DNA of 64,000 nt from Carex sylvatica (Eukaryota > Streptophyta > Magnoliopsida > Poales > Cyperaceae), in assembly GCA_964058845.1 (NCBI GenBank), contig CAXKVR010000273.1, positions 166,598-230,597 on the forward strand. The letters run 5' to 3'. Position numbers and translations under genes: made by a program. The notes under the pieces were generated by a model, which saw only the letters and a list, made by a program, of their open reading frames with translations, was not told the origin of the DNA and did not search any database. How positions within the stretch are numbered: position 1 is the stretch's first letter; each line of letters starts with the position of its first letter. Positions 34,077 to 44,415 of this stretch are shown piece after piece.

Positions 34077-35582
34077 ATGGACAGAGAAGCCCAAGACGCT
34101 ATGAATCTGATTGACAATATGGCGTCAAACCAACAGTGGTCCGACCGTGAGAATTCTCGAAGAGGAGGCAGCCGATATAAGGCTGATCAGATCGCTGCAC
34201 TATCCTCCAAACTCGATGCTATGCAAAAGACTATCGATAAGATGAGCGTGAAGGCAATAGTCAACTATCAACCACAACCATGTATCATGTGTGGAGACAA
34301 TGGGCATTCTTACGAGCATTGCCCATATGTGGAAAAGGATGAGGAAACCGAGCAAGTCAACTATCTCAACAACGAACCATCCTACTTTTCAAGACCACCA
34401 TTCAACAATCCCTCGAGCAGCAACAACAGTCGCAACTTCTACAATAATGCTTCATTTGATAACTCGAACAACCACCCATTCCAATCTGATCCACCTGAGC
34501 CATACATTGCTCCCATTGTGAGCAACTTTATGCACGAGCACGAAAAGATGAATCAGATGATGTTCGAGCAGATGCAAGCAATCAACACCCAATTAGTTGC
34601 TCGAAGCAAGATGATAAATATGCAAATGGCTCACATTGCTACCTTTAATCAACCACCACCCTACCGGCCACCTGTTTCTTTCCCTCAGAGGCTAGCTGAA
34701 CCAGAAATATGCTGCGCAGTCAACGTAGTGGATCAATTAGCTAAGGGACAACTCCGCGAGGGACACGAGAGCTCAGTTAAAAATTACCCTGATTATTTAT
34801 CTGAGTTGCAAGTTGAAACATGTGAGTTGGAATCAGTTTATGCAGCAGATATGAAAACAAACGATCTGGAGAAACTCGGATGCTGGCCGAATGGATCTCA
34901 CGCGGACCGCGTGCCACAGTACAAAGGCCTGGGGGATAGAGAACGCAAGTCCGATGAATCTAACGCGAAGTTGTCACGCAAGCTAAGTTCACCTGACGCG
35001 GACCATGTCCAAGCCCAAACAGAGGCGCTGACTTCTGAACTCAAGCCTCTTCCAGCTAACTTCAGGTATGAGTTTCTAGACCCAGATAAATCTTGTCCTG
35101 TGATCTTAAATGCAGATCTCAACCCTGATCGGACTGCCACACTCTTGGAGAAATTGAAAGCTCACATAAGCGCGATCGGGTGCTCGATCAAGGACTTGAA
35201 AGATATGGGGTGGATTTTTCTTTTGCAAGTGTTTGAGAACACGGTGCTCCGCTCAGATCCACCCCTCGATCACACTGCTGGACTCTTGGAGGATTTTCAA
35301 ACTCAGCGAACTGTGACCGAGAACTTGATTGACAAGCTGATGGGCACGAACCCAGCCACATGCATGCACAAGACCTTACCAACGAATGATCACAGGCACA
35401 CAGACCGTGTAGACCAGCATACGGGCCGTGCACAACTAACCTGGTCTATGCATTATGTTCCTTGGTGCGTTAAAATGAAGAAACCACCCGACCCGTATGA
35501 AGAAAGAATGGTGTATCCCTTCGACACATTTGACACAGCGCTCCACCAAAAACTACTCGACCCACCTCCCACCGATCGGTGA
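34077..35582 (+). CDS. truncated Gag fused to Pol remnants, 501 residues
   Basis: It starts at ATG 34077, about 90 bases after the primer-binding region. The frame opens with DREAQDAMNLIDNMASN, which in Athila-type proteins follows the retrotrans_gag domain, so the capsid part is missing. A helical stretch (SKLDAMQKTIDKMSV) and a CCHC knuckle CIMCGDNGHSYEHCP are at about residues 70-84. An Asn/Pro-rich region follows. LKPLPANFRYEFLDP, CPVILNADLN and HISAIGCSIKDLKDMG then match the spacer between protease and RT, and NPATCMHKTLP resembles the first residues of RT. Protease, RT, RNase H and integrase are absent. The frame is unbroken over 1.5 kb, so the deleted form may be expressed or recent. 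The function of the shortened protein is unknown. Confidence 0.85.
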   Translation: MDREAQDAMNLIDNMASNQQWSDRENSRRGGSRYKADQIAALSSKLDAMQKTIDKMSVKAIVNYQPQPCIMCGDNGHSYEHCPYVEKDEETEQVNYLNNEPSYFSRPPFNNPSSSNNSRNFYNNASFDNSNNHPFQSDPPEPYIAPIVSNFMHEHEKMNQMMFEQMQAINTQLVARSKMINMQMAHIATFNQPPPYRPPVSFPQRLAEPEICCAVNVVDQLAKGQLREGHESSVKNYPDYLSELQVETCELESVYAADMKTNDLEKLGCWPNGSHADRVPQYKGLGDRERKSDESNAKLSRKLSSPDADHVQAQTEALTSELKPLPANFRYEFLDPDKSCPVILNADLNPDRTATLLEKLKAHISAIGCSIKDLKDMGWIFLLQVFENTVLRSDPPLDHTAGLLEDFQTQRTVTENLIDKLMGTNPATCMHKTLPTNDHRHTDRVDQHTGRAQLTWSMHYVPWCVKMKKPPDPYEERMVYPFDTFDTALHQKLLDPPPTDR

Positions 35583-36238
35583 GGCGCCCCCGCTTCACCC
35601 CTCACTCCATGTCTGGTTAGTTTTCATATTTTCTTCTATTTAATTTTTCTTGTATGAATTCAAGCATTGAGGACAATGCTTCATTCAAGCTTGGGGGGTA
35701 GAATAGAAGAAAACTGTATCTGCATTTATGACATGTTTATTTTTCAAAAAATTGCATTTTTAGGTGTAAAACTTGCGTGAATAGTTAAAATTAAGGACTT
35801 TTATGAAATTTTTTGGTTATGATTGGGATGACCTTGAGAAATTATAACTAACCCCATAATTGATCAAATAATTGCTTAAGATGAGATGTTTTGAGAAATT
35901 GAAAAGATGAAAACTTGAATTGCATTGAAAAAACATTTTGAAACTGAACTGTGCCTTTTTAAATAGGGAAATTGAATTTTAAATAAAGAAAGACTGGGGT
36001 ATCCATTGGTATGAAAGGAATACTATTGGATGTGTGTATTCATGTTATATGCAAATGAATAAAAGAAAAATAATGAGGACAAAACATATAAAAAGATGGA
36101 GAAAATAAGAGTACTGGCAATAAGTCATACTGGGCGCCTTCGAGCTCGTCTCCCAAATTTAGAAAACCATAAAAAACTTTAGTATATATCAACACACGAA
36201 GTCCATGACTTTCTTACCTAAGCTTATTCTAAGCTTGA

Positions 36239-36259
36239 GGGGGGGGGGGGGGGGGGGGG
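36239..36259 (+). repeat. poly(G) tract of 21
   Basis: AAGCTTGA is followed by an uninterrupted run of 21 G and then CGAAAAAGG. It resembles an expanded polypurine tract and lies about 290 bp before LTR2. Length errors in assembly are likely here. Confidence 0.9.
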
Positions 36260-36549
36260 CGAAAAAGGAAATCAAGAAAAATCACCACAAACGAGGACAT
36301 AATTTCAATGTAGGAATGAAAGATTGATCAATTCAAGTAATTAGTTTTTACAAATATTAAAGCATCTCAAAATATGAAATTTGATTAGTCAATTTGTGGG
36401 GTGAATTAGAACTTATCAAAGAAATCCAAATTGTTATCCAAAAGGATTATCGAGGTTCTTAACAATAGCAAGCTTATGTAAATTTTTCACATTTAGAATT
36501 TAATTTGCATTTAGCTAGAGGACAAGCAAGATTTCAGCTTGGGGGAATT

Positions 36550-38222
36550 TGATATCTCGCAAACCTATCTATATTCCGACCTGTATTTTGTACCCAAACC
36601 TGTGTTTAAATCATTTAATCAGTCGTATTTTATTGAAATATCTATATAATGTAGTATTGCTGTAAGTTTGTTCTTATTTTGCAGGAATAAGATGAAATCG
36701 ACAAGAATCTGGAATTTGAGAAGTATTTACACGACCCGTGTATCACCTTGTACAGGTCGTATCAACCTCGACTCGACCACAGACACGACTGCTGACTCGA
36801 CTCCAGAAGAGACAAAGACATACGGCCCATACAGGATATTATACGGGTCATATCAGAAAAATTCAGAAACAGATCCAGAATTAGAAACAAGACCAATTGA
36901 AGGAAGGTCGACCAGGATAATGCTGAAATTTCAGCATCCGAACTTAAAACAGTCATAGATTTTGACTCGTAGCTCCATTTTGAGTGTATGACCACTTTTT
37001 GGAAAGCTTGCGAGAAGATCTACAATCTGATAAAAAGAGGCATTTCTGGAAATTCTGTACGGTCTGTGTCTATTCTGATACGGGTCGTGTTAGACGAAAT
37101 ATGGCAAGAAATCTGGAATTTTGGAAAAAGTCTGAAGGAAGAAAAGTCGGCCAGAGACCATATAAACGGGATTTCTTGCACCATGGAGGAATTCTGGAGT
37201 AGAGAAGCATTTCTAGGATTTTGGATTGACAGCTATTGTTTGGAGACGAAGTTGAGAAGCAAAAGACGTGAGTTTTGTTGTGGATCTTCATTGTACTTCG
37301 GGTTTTAGAATGAATTCTTATTCCTTTATCTTTGTTATCTGTTTTAGTACTATGAATTCTTATTCCTTTATCTTTGTAATCGAATGTTTTATTTTGCCTC
37401 TAGTTATTGGATTTTTACGTTGAAATTTGTGTTTGCTTGATTGTGATTGACTTTAATTGCTTAGTTTGGAAGGTTTGATTTTTATTGGTTTTACCACTAG
37501 ATGCATGATCACATCTAAAAGGTACTGTGTTCATTACTATCTCTCAACCAGACTAAGTACATGAGTTAGGATTAGTGATCCGAAAGGTGAAACCAACTAG
37601 TAGCCGAAAGGTGAACATTTTCTCTTATCGACGGATAAGATGTTATCTTTAGTATTCCAAACAAGTAACTAGGTAACTCGGACTAATATACGACAGTTGA
37701 GGTTTAGAGCCCAAAGAGGATAGATATTGCAATTTCATACCAAGTTAACAAACCAACATACGACAGTTGAGGTTTAGAAACATTAGGTCTGGTCAGTTGA
37801 ACCCTACACAAATGAATCACGTAAAGAAACAGTGACTAGTGCATTAACTCGAAGTCCACACGACCCGTGTAGGAAACTACATGGCCCGTGCCAAGGACTG
37901 AGAGACAGAACTGAGATAAATCTGAAATCCTGAAAACGCTTTTTATTATTGATTTAAACCAAGTTTATTTACTTCTTTTCACTTAATTACTGTCATTGAA
38001 CTGATTAGGAACTTAAATACCAAAAACCAATATTTTCTCACTTCTAGTCTTTAATTGATTTAAGTAGAGTCCGGTTTAGATTTGAACCGTCCCTGTGATC
38101 GATACCCGATAATATAGTACTCGATAGGACTGTGCACTTGCAGTCTGAACCGAAAGTGTATTCAAGGTTAAAAAGTACAGCTTGCTGTACTTAAACTTTG
38201 TGCATACGTTTTTGTGTGAACA
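36550..38222 (+). repeat. 3' LTR
   Basis: It is 1673 bp and starts directly after the polypurine tract. Near 37360 it has a second copy of GAATTCTTATTCCTTTATC in place of the segment found at about 33000 in LTR1. AGCGA follows it directly. Confidence 0.95.
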
Positions 38223-38227
38223 AGCGA

Positions 38228-38330
38228 CATTGTGAACGGTTATGGTATAACCGAAGTCATGAACGGTTAAGTCATAACTGGCATCATGGGCGGTTAAATC
38301 GTGACCGACATCGTGATTGTTAAGTCGCTC
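38228..38330. repeat. about 27-bp tandem repeat (GAACGGTTA..ATAACCG)
   Basis: Three and a half units vary on the theme GAACGGTTATGGTATAACCG followed by AAGTCAT. Each unit carries a small inverted repeat. On the minus strand they lie upstream of the promoter-like segment that continues at 32189, so they may be enhancer-type repeats of the interrupted element. Confidence 0.7.
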
Positions 38331-39099
38331 AAAAGGAAACTTCAGGGCTTTAAGCCGCGGTATTGCTATCTCGGCCCATTTAAGTCAGCCAATTATGGGC
38401 TTTCGTTATAATAGACTTCAATCGTAGGCTTTTTCATTTGATTCTAGGTTGGCCTCTAGACAGAGGTCCGAACTCCGGCCTTGTTCGAGGCCTAGATTGA
38501 AGCTAAAAGGGTCTTAGGCATATGGCCCTATCAAGTTCGGTTCTAGTTCTACGTATAACTCTAAAACCGATAACTTTTGTGGAAAAGACGTCACAATTCC
38601 TAAAATTATTTCGAACAATTGTTGGTTTATTGCTGATACTAATTGATAGTCACGTTGGCCATCGGTAAACATATTTAACCTGGCTTAGATTTTCAGATTT
38701 GCTTGACTAACATTATACGCAACTAATTTATAAATCTCATTCCGAAGATAATCAAAGTTGTGGTTCACGGTTAGCGGTAATGAGTATTTAGCTCGGGTAC
38801 TATAAAAAAACTCCGTCGTCATTGTATTTGATTTTTCCTCCAACAAATTTTTTCACAAAAATGGTTGTCATTTTTAGTTTTGATTGATCTGACAATTTAA
38901 AAAATAACAACATATAAGTAATTACAAATTTAAATAATCTAAAATTAAATAAATTATTTACATATTTTAAAAGAATTTTAAAAGAATTTAAATAATTATT
39001 TAAATAATTTAAAACAATAACAATTTACTGAAAGTGAGGTCTATTTGAGTCTGCGAGTGCGAGTGAAAGTGAGGTCTGCGGAGGTTTATTTAAGGAAAA
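38331..39099. other. right continuation of the interrupted element, no gene
   Basis: No coding sequence is seen. On the minus strand it could be the distal promoter or LTR of the element whose nearer part is at 31790-32189. The last ~200 bases are extremely AT-rich. Confidence 0.4.
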
Positions 39100-39260
39100 A
39101 TATACTGCAATTTTTTTTTTGCGGAACCAGACTCAAAAATCCGCAAAAAATATTTTCGGTTCCAGAACTGCAAATTTTTTTTTTGCAGATTCTATTCTGG
39201 AACCGCAAATTTTTTTTGTGGGTTTTGGAGCTGATTCTGCAAAAATTTGTTGCAGTTTGG
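39100..39260. repeat. TTTGCGG-rich arm, putative right terminal region
   Basis: It contains repeated GGAACCGCAAATTTTTT words. Its reverse complement shares AGCTCCAAA followed by an A-run and TTTGCGGT with 28281-28450. Together the two would bracket an ~11-kb element with the MULE remnant and the nested LTR retrotransposon inside. Confidence 0.45.
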
Positions 39261-40358
39261 ATACTTCTGAAAATACAATACCTGTCTGGTTATTTTTGTA
39301 AATTTTAATTTTTTTTGGATATAAATAAAAAAAATCGGATCTATAAGCGGTATTTTCTCTTAGGTAAACTAATCGGTAGCTTGTTAGAAAAGAAGGAAAC
39401 GAAAAAATATATATATATATATGATAGTAACTTTTTGTCAATACCACGTGATCGATAATAGCCCATGTGCATTAGATTGGACCACGTGTCACTGTTATTG
39501 TTTACATATTGTTATAATTGTTCCCATGTTCATTAAAATTTTCAAAAAAAATTTCAAAACATATGAAAATGTTATATTTTCATTAAAACTTAATATTAAT
39601 TGTAAGAATTAAATTAACTAATTCACTCTTTCTCAAATTGAACAATTATTTTATTGTGTAATATAACAGAACAAAACTATAGACAACCCAAAAAAGAGAG
39701 AGATTTGCGCAAATGCAAACCCAATTTCATCCTATTTGAAAATGTACTATAATTAGAGATGATCAAGTTCGGATAGCATTTAATATTCGAGTGTATAAGG
39801 ACTATATAAGCATTTTTTATTTACTACTTTTAATCATTAGATCACTATGTCATCTATGTGTCAATTCACTATCATCTTTTGTATATTGTCATGTTATATG
39901 AAGCCTGCTACTAGTGATAGAACATTTTTCCATTTCCGACTAATCTAGCAATACAACTCATAAAATGTGTGAGTGCATATGGTTCACACTTTTTAACTTG
40001 TTGCTTATTGAAATTGTGTGCTCCTATTTGTTGGTATAACGCGAGGCAAAAATTTCTACGCCAATCCAAATCATTTCTCTTATTTTAAATACATATTATC
40101 TTGTAAGTTTAGTACCAATAATATTAGCACCCGACTTTTTTATTTTTACTCATTTTCTAAAATATTTTATTAAAAATAATCATATTTTAGAGTTTTTTTA
40201 AAAAAAAAAAAATCCAAATCACAGAAAAAAATAAAGTCTGCAACTTGGACTTTTCTTTGCTTTTTGATTAATTAACTCAAGTCACACGATTTTCATGCGA
40301 CTTGGAGTGTTTTTTTTTTTTTTGATAATATATGTATATGTATATATGTATATATAAT
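39261..40358. other. intergenic, no gene seen
   Basis: AT-rich with T-rich and (TA)n tracts. No feature beyond simple repeats is recognised. Confidence 0.5.
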
Positions 40359-40704
40359 ATGAGGAGGGTTCAAATGCCTTCATTTTTGAGCCTCTATCAT
40401 GCCTCCATTTTTGAAAACTTTAATAACTGAAAATTTAAATCTTAAAATTCAAAATAAAAGAGTTGGATATGAACTACATCATTTTATCTATGCATGTGTA
40501 AAAAATTATGGCATTTCAATTTCATTTTGGCTGTCATCTTGAGCTTGTAAAAGTGTATACTAATGTGGATAATTTCTAGACGTTGATTTTTTAACTTATT
40601 GATTCACATAAAATCAAAATCAAAATGTGATAATTTTTTATGGACACATAGAGAAAATAACATAGATCACATCTAACAGTTTAGAGGCATTTGAACCCTC
40701 CTCA
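40359..40704. mobile_element. hairpin MITE, TGAGGAGGGTTCAAATGCC termini
   Basis: Left ATGAGGAGGGTTCAAATGCC and right GGCATTTGAACCCTCCTCAT pair exactly. Inner arms pair through AAAATCAAAAT-type words. The ends resemble those of the element at 46785-47174. Confidence 0.8.
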
Positions 40705-40803
40705 TATAATATATGTATATGTATATATATGAATATATAATATATGTATATGTATATATATGAATATATAATATATGTATATGTATATATATGTATATAT
40801 AAT
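40700..40803. repeat. TA-rich minisatellite, unit about 39 bp
   Basis: The unit AATATATGTATATGTATATA followed by TATGAATATAT occurs two to three times. A related stretch lies on the other side of the hairpin MITE at 40325-40360. Confidence 0.8.
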
Positions 40804-40849
40804 ATAAGAAATGATAAAACTTGAATATATAAAACAACATATAAATAAA

Positions 40850-41050
40850 CTTATAAAAAGTTCATTTCTTTGACCGCTTGATCTTGTAGCAAATAAATTC
40901 GAAACTTTCAAAATTTTGCATGTAAATGCATCACTCGTGAAGTATATGAATTTCAACGGTTTGAATTCGGCGTTTAAAATCAATCCGATATATTTTTGGA
41001 GTTGTGCTCACCAAACTCTCTTGGTGAGCACATCACACCCTAGCTTTCTT
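40850..41050. mobile_element. right half of a type B hairpin MITE
   Basis: TGACCGCTTGATCTTGTAG, TGCATGTAAATGCATCACTC and GCTCACCAA...TTGGTGAGC match the right arm of the element at 47217-47625. The left arm is missing, so this copy is truncated. Confidence 0.65.
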
Positions 41051-41077
41051 CTATATATACATATATATTATTATATA

Positions 41078-41117
<40 letters not shown>

Positions 41118-41120
<3 letters not shown>

Positions 41121-41538
41121 GTTGGCTACTATGCTTATATAAGCATATCCCCACATATGCTTATAACTCATTTTTGTACTTCCAATGTCCAAATGGTCGA
41201 TCTGAACCGTTCATCTTGTTCTCCATATTAATATGTGTTTGGAAACTAAATTTTACATTTTTCTGAATTTTTTTACTATTTATTAAGCCACTTGAAAATT
41301 ATTAATCCAACGGTGGCTGCTGATTTTACTGTTTTGTGCAGCCACCGTTGGATCAGCGATTTTCAAAGTGGCTTAATAAATAGTAAAAAAATTCAGAAAA
41401 ATGTAAAATTTAGTTTCCAAGCACATATTAATATGGAGAACAAGATGAACGGTTCCGATCGACCATTTGGACATTGGAAGTACAAAAATGAGTTATAAGC
41501 ATATGTGGGGATATGCTTATATAAGCATAGTAGCCAAC

Positions 41539-41541
<3 letters not shown>
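41118..41541. mobile_element. hairpin MITE, AGGTTGGCTACTATG type
   Basis: It is the same family as 6962-7383: AGGTTGGCTACTATGCTTAT at the left, its inverse at the right, and the type A core (GAACCGTTCATCTTG) with the GATCCAACGGTGGC centre. Long (TA)n tracts lie on both sides. Confidence 0.9.
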
Positions 41542-41576
<35 letters not shown>

Positions 41577-41943
41577 GTTATATATACATTATAAAAAAAT
41601 GAGTTTATCAAGAAAAAAAATCCAAGTCGCGGCAATATGCTTATTTTTAATAAAATATTTTAAAAAATAGATAAAAATAAACAAGTCGGTATTAGCACTC
41701 TAAGATTAAAATATAAAACACATTGAAATTGAAAAAGTACAATATATGACCAAGCTGGGGCCTGGGGGGTCAATGGGTCATCATGACAGTTCAATAGTCA
41801 AAGACGAAGCCAAAAGGTACCATAGGGTGTCGGCTAAAAATTTTGGGGAGCATAATTTTACAACTACTTTGAACTAATTAAAGGTCTATTATTAAAAAAA
41901 AAATTACCAAAAACCATAGTACACACAAAGCATATATTTATTT

Positions 41944-42322
41944 AGAGTCCGGTTACATCAGTGTTACGTGACATTAATTTTAAAATTTATTAGATAGTTC
42001 TCAAATGATGAATTCAAACTGTTCAAATTGATTTAATGTATGAGTGATATATTTATATGTAAAATTTATATTTTTTCGAGTTACTTTCGTACCAAGCTAT
42101 TTTTAAAAAATATGTGCAATAAAATTAACTTAAAAGTTCTCACATTTAACTGCTTGATTTGGTACTAAATAAATTCAAAAATTATAAATTTTGCATGCAA
42201 ACACACAACTAATGAAATAAATCAGTTTGAACGATTTGAATTCGTCATTTGAAATCAATTCAATAGATTTTAAAATTAGTATTATATAGATTAAAATGAT
42301 ACTGATATTATACTAGTCGACT
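41944..42322. mobile_element. hairpin MITE, core type B (diverged)
   Basis: Left AGAGTCCGGTTACATCAGTG and right ACTGATATTATACTAGTCGA are imperfect inverse ends. Internal arms AAACTGTTCAAATTGATTTA and TAAATCAGTTTGAACG pair. It is related to 22663-23115 and 23179-23530. Confidence 0.65.
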
Positions 42323-43057
42323 GTATTTATTTATTTTATGGATCAGGAGTGAAAGTTCCTCCCCTAAAGTGTGAGTCGCATAACTCCACTCTCAATAGTG
42401 GAATACATTCATATTATATGGTATGTGATCGATCTTTATAACGTTGGATAGAAGTTAGAAAAGTGAGTTACACAAATAAGTAGAAAAAGAAGTACCGGTT
42501 GATCCCTTGTCGATATACCAAATTAAGACATCATACTTTCCTTGTGAAACATCTTATCCTATATTGGTGAAATAGAGAGGAGTCTCATTGCGAAATGGAA
42601 ATTTTGAGGGTCTACATTCAATATTTTCCTTTCTACTTTTTCCTTTTTTTATATATTATCATTATCACACTCTTTTTCATCCATGTCCAGACGAGTTCAC
42701 CTATTATTTAACATTATTTTACGATATTATCTGATAGATTTCGATGCGAATAATAAGTATAGAAGTGATTAGTGTAGTAGTAAATAAATGTTGTGTAGCC
42801 TCTTCCTTTCTAGCTAGGCACCCTTAATTTTTCTTCGCGTTATGTTTTGTTATAATGAAATAACTTAGAAGAAGAATAAATCAGTTAATTATTTTTTAAT
42901 AAATGACTAATTACAAATTAAATGAAGAAAATAAGATAAAAAAATTAATTTATTAGAAGCATAAATATTTTGATATATTAATAAACAAATTGAAGAACAT
43001 AATTTTTTTTAATTAAAATGATCAAATTTCATCATTTATAGGCTTATAGACTTGTAG
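42323..43057. other. intergenic, no gene seen
   Basis: AT-rich spacer without recognisable coding or repeat structure. Confidence 0.5.
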
Positions 43058-43066
43058 TTGATATTT

Positions 43067-43816
43067 GGGAGAATTTTATATATACCAATCAAAAACTGTG
43101 AAATTACATATTTACCATCCAAATTTTTATAATTACATATTTACTAACTAAAATGTAATAACTTACATATTTACCCAATATAACTTTAGTATATATCAAA
43201 TATACCCAAACCTAAGATTAATTATGTTTAATTTTCTTAAAACTATAATTAATCAAGAACTAACTTAACACTCTATATTTCTTTACTTAGAACCGTTCTC
43301 CTTTATACCCAATATAAAAGATTAAAAACATATATTCCAAACTAAGCCAGTAACATAATACAGATGATCAAACTCAGTTACTAATTTGATAACGGGTTGC
43401 AATATTATCGTTGAATTCAGTATGAGTTATGTTGTTGGAAAAATTTGAGTGGTTACCTTATTTTTAAACGATCAAGCTGGAGTTGGAATCCTTAAATTCG
43501 AGTTTTGCTACCCGTTCTCTCCGAGTTTAAGCGGGAGAGACGAGATGAGGAGAGAATTTAAACAAAAATTGGAAGTTACGTCAAAAAAGACATGAGGAAA
43601 ATCTGTGCGCAAAAGAGTAACGGGCAGAGAAGAAGAAGAGATTAATAACTTATCAATTATATTTTAAATAATTTTAAACTTAATTAATCTTATTTTTTAT
43701 TAATTGGGTAATTATGTTAGTTATTAGATTTTTAGATGTTAAATATGTAATTATAGAAATTTAGATGATAAATACGTAATTTCACAGTTTTTGAGTGGTA
43801 TATATGAAATTCTCCC
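43067..43816. mobile_element. Mutator-type MITE with long TIRs and 9-bp TSD
   Basis: The 750-bp element has inverted arms of roughly 80-95 bases beginning GGGAGAATTT(T/C)ATATATACCA and continuing with CTCAAAAACTGTGAAATTAC-type sequence. The nonamer TTGATATTT flanks it exactly at 43058-43066 and 43817-43825. Long TIRs with a 9-bp duplication define the Mutator superfamily. The middle (about 43370-43640) has higher GC and no ORF. Confidence 0.92.
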
Positions 43817-44019
43817 TTGATATTTCGTCTTAAATAATTCACATTATAACTTGATTTTTCTTAAGCCTCTAAAAGGTTCTTTTCAAAAGAGGGTCCAGTA
43901 ACTAGCCAGACAAAATAATCGGTAAAGTACTAATACACTATTCAACCCGGATTTATATTATTAAAACCCTTTTGGATTGATCTGATTAATTAATTTGTCT
44001 TCATTTAGGTACGCCCAAC

Positions 44020-44415
44020 TTAAATGGCTAATATGATATTGTATGAAAAATATCCGAGCAAATATAACCAGCAGGGAATGGTAGCACATGTTGTCCTGTA
44101 CTAAATACTAAATAGCAAAACAAAATGTCTGGTGCAAAGAGCGCAGCTTTGCACGACTTGCATGAAACCGACTTCCTCCCAACCGTGATCTCTTTTTCTG
44201 GAAGAAGCACTGAACACAATCTCTATTGCCTTTCGTACATCAGTACTTTGCAGAGATAATGAACCGCCATACGGAGATCTTTACTAACTCCGGCACAGAA
44301 AATCGAAGTACGAGATCTCATGCCTCGTCTGTATTGAACAAGCCAATGCAGGTGTATCTGCGTCCATCCACTTGCGACAAATGAACACGAATGACACTCG
44401 TCTTTCATTCGAACT
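44020..44415 (-). other. unassigned GC-richer segment with two minus-strand frames
   Basis: This stretch stands out from its AT-rich surroundings. Minus-strand frames at 44408-44223 and 44219-44028 are open but only 60-odd codons each and in different phases. I do not recognise the products. It could be a decayed exon pair, an expressed non-coding RNA, or a captured fragment. A gene is not claimed. Confidence 0.3.

Larger units (their letters stand above)
32195..38222 (+). mobile_element. Athila-like gypsy LTR retrotransposon, internally deleted
   Basis: It has two long terminal repeats (32195-33958 and 36550-38222, both TGATATC...GAACA). Exact 5-bp AGCGA duplications occur at 32190-32194 and 38223-38227. 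A primer-binding region close to TGACGCCGTTGTCGGGGA follows LTR1 and matches the tRNA-Asp-type site used by Athila/Tat elements. A polypurine tract GCTTGGGGGAATT precedes LTR2. The internal region is only 2.6 kb. It carries one ORF with gag and pol remnants but no reverse transcriptase, RNase H or integrase, so it must depend on an autonomous relative. Confidence 0.95.

Noticed and set aside
40702..41670. Frames rich in Tyr-Ile repeats
   Set aside because: Translation of (TA)n microsatellites.
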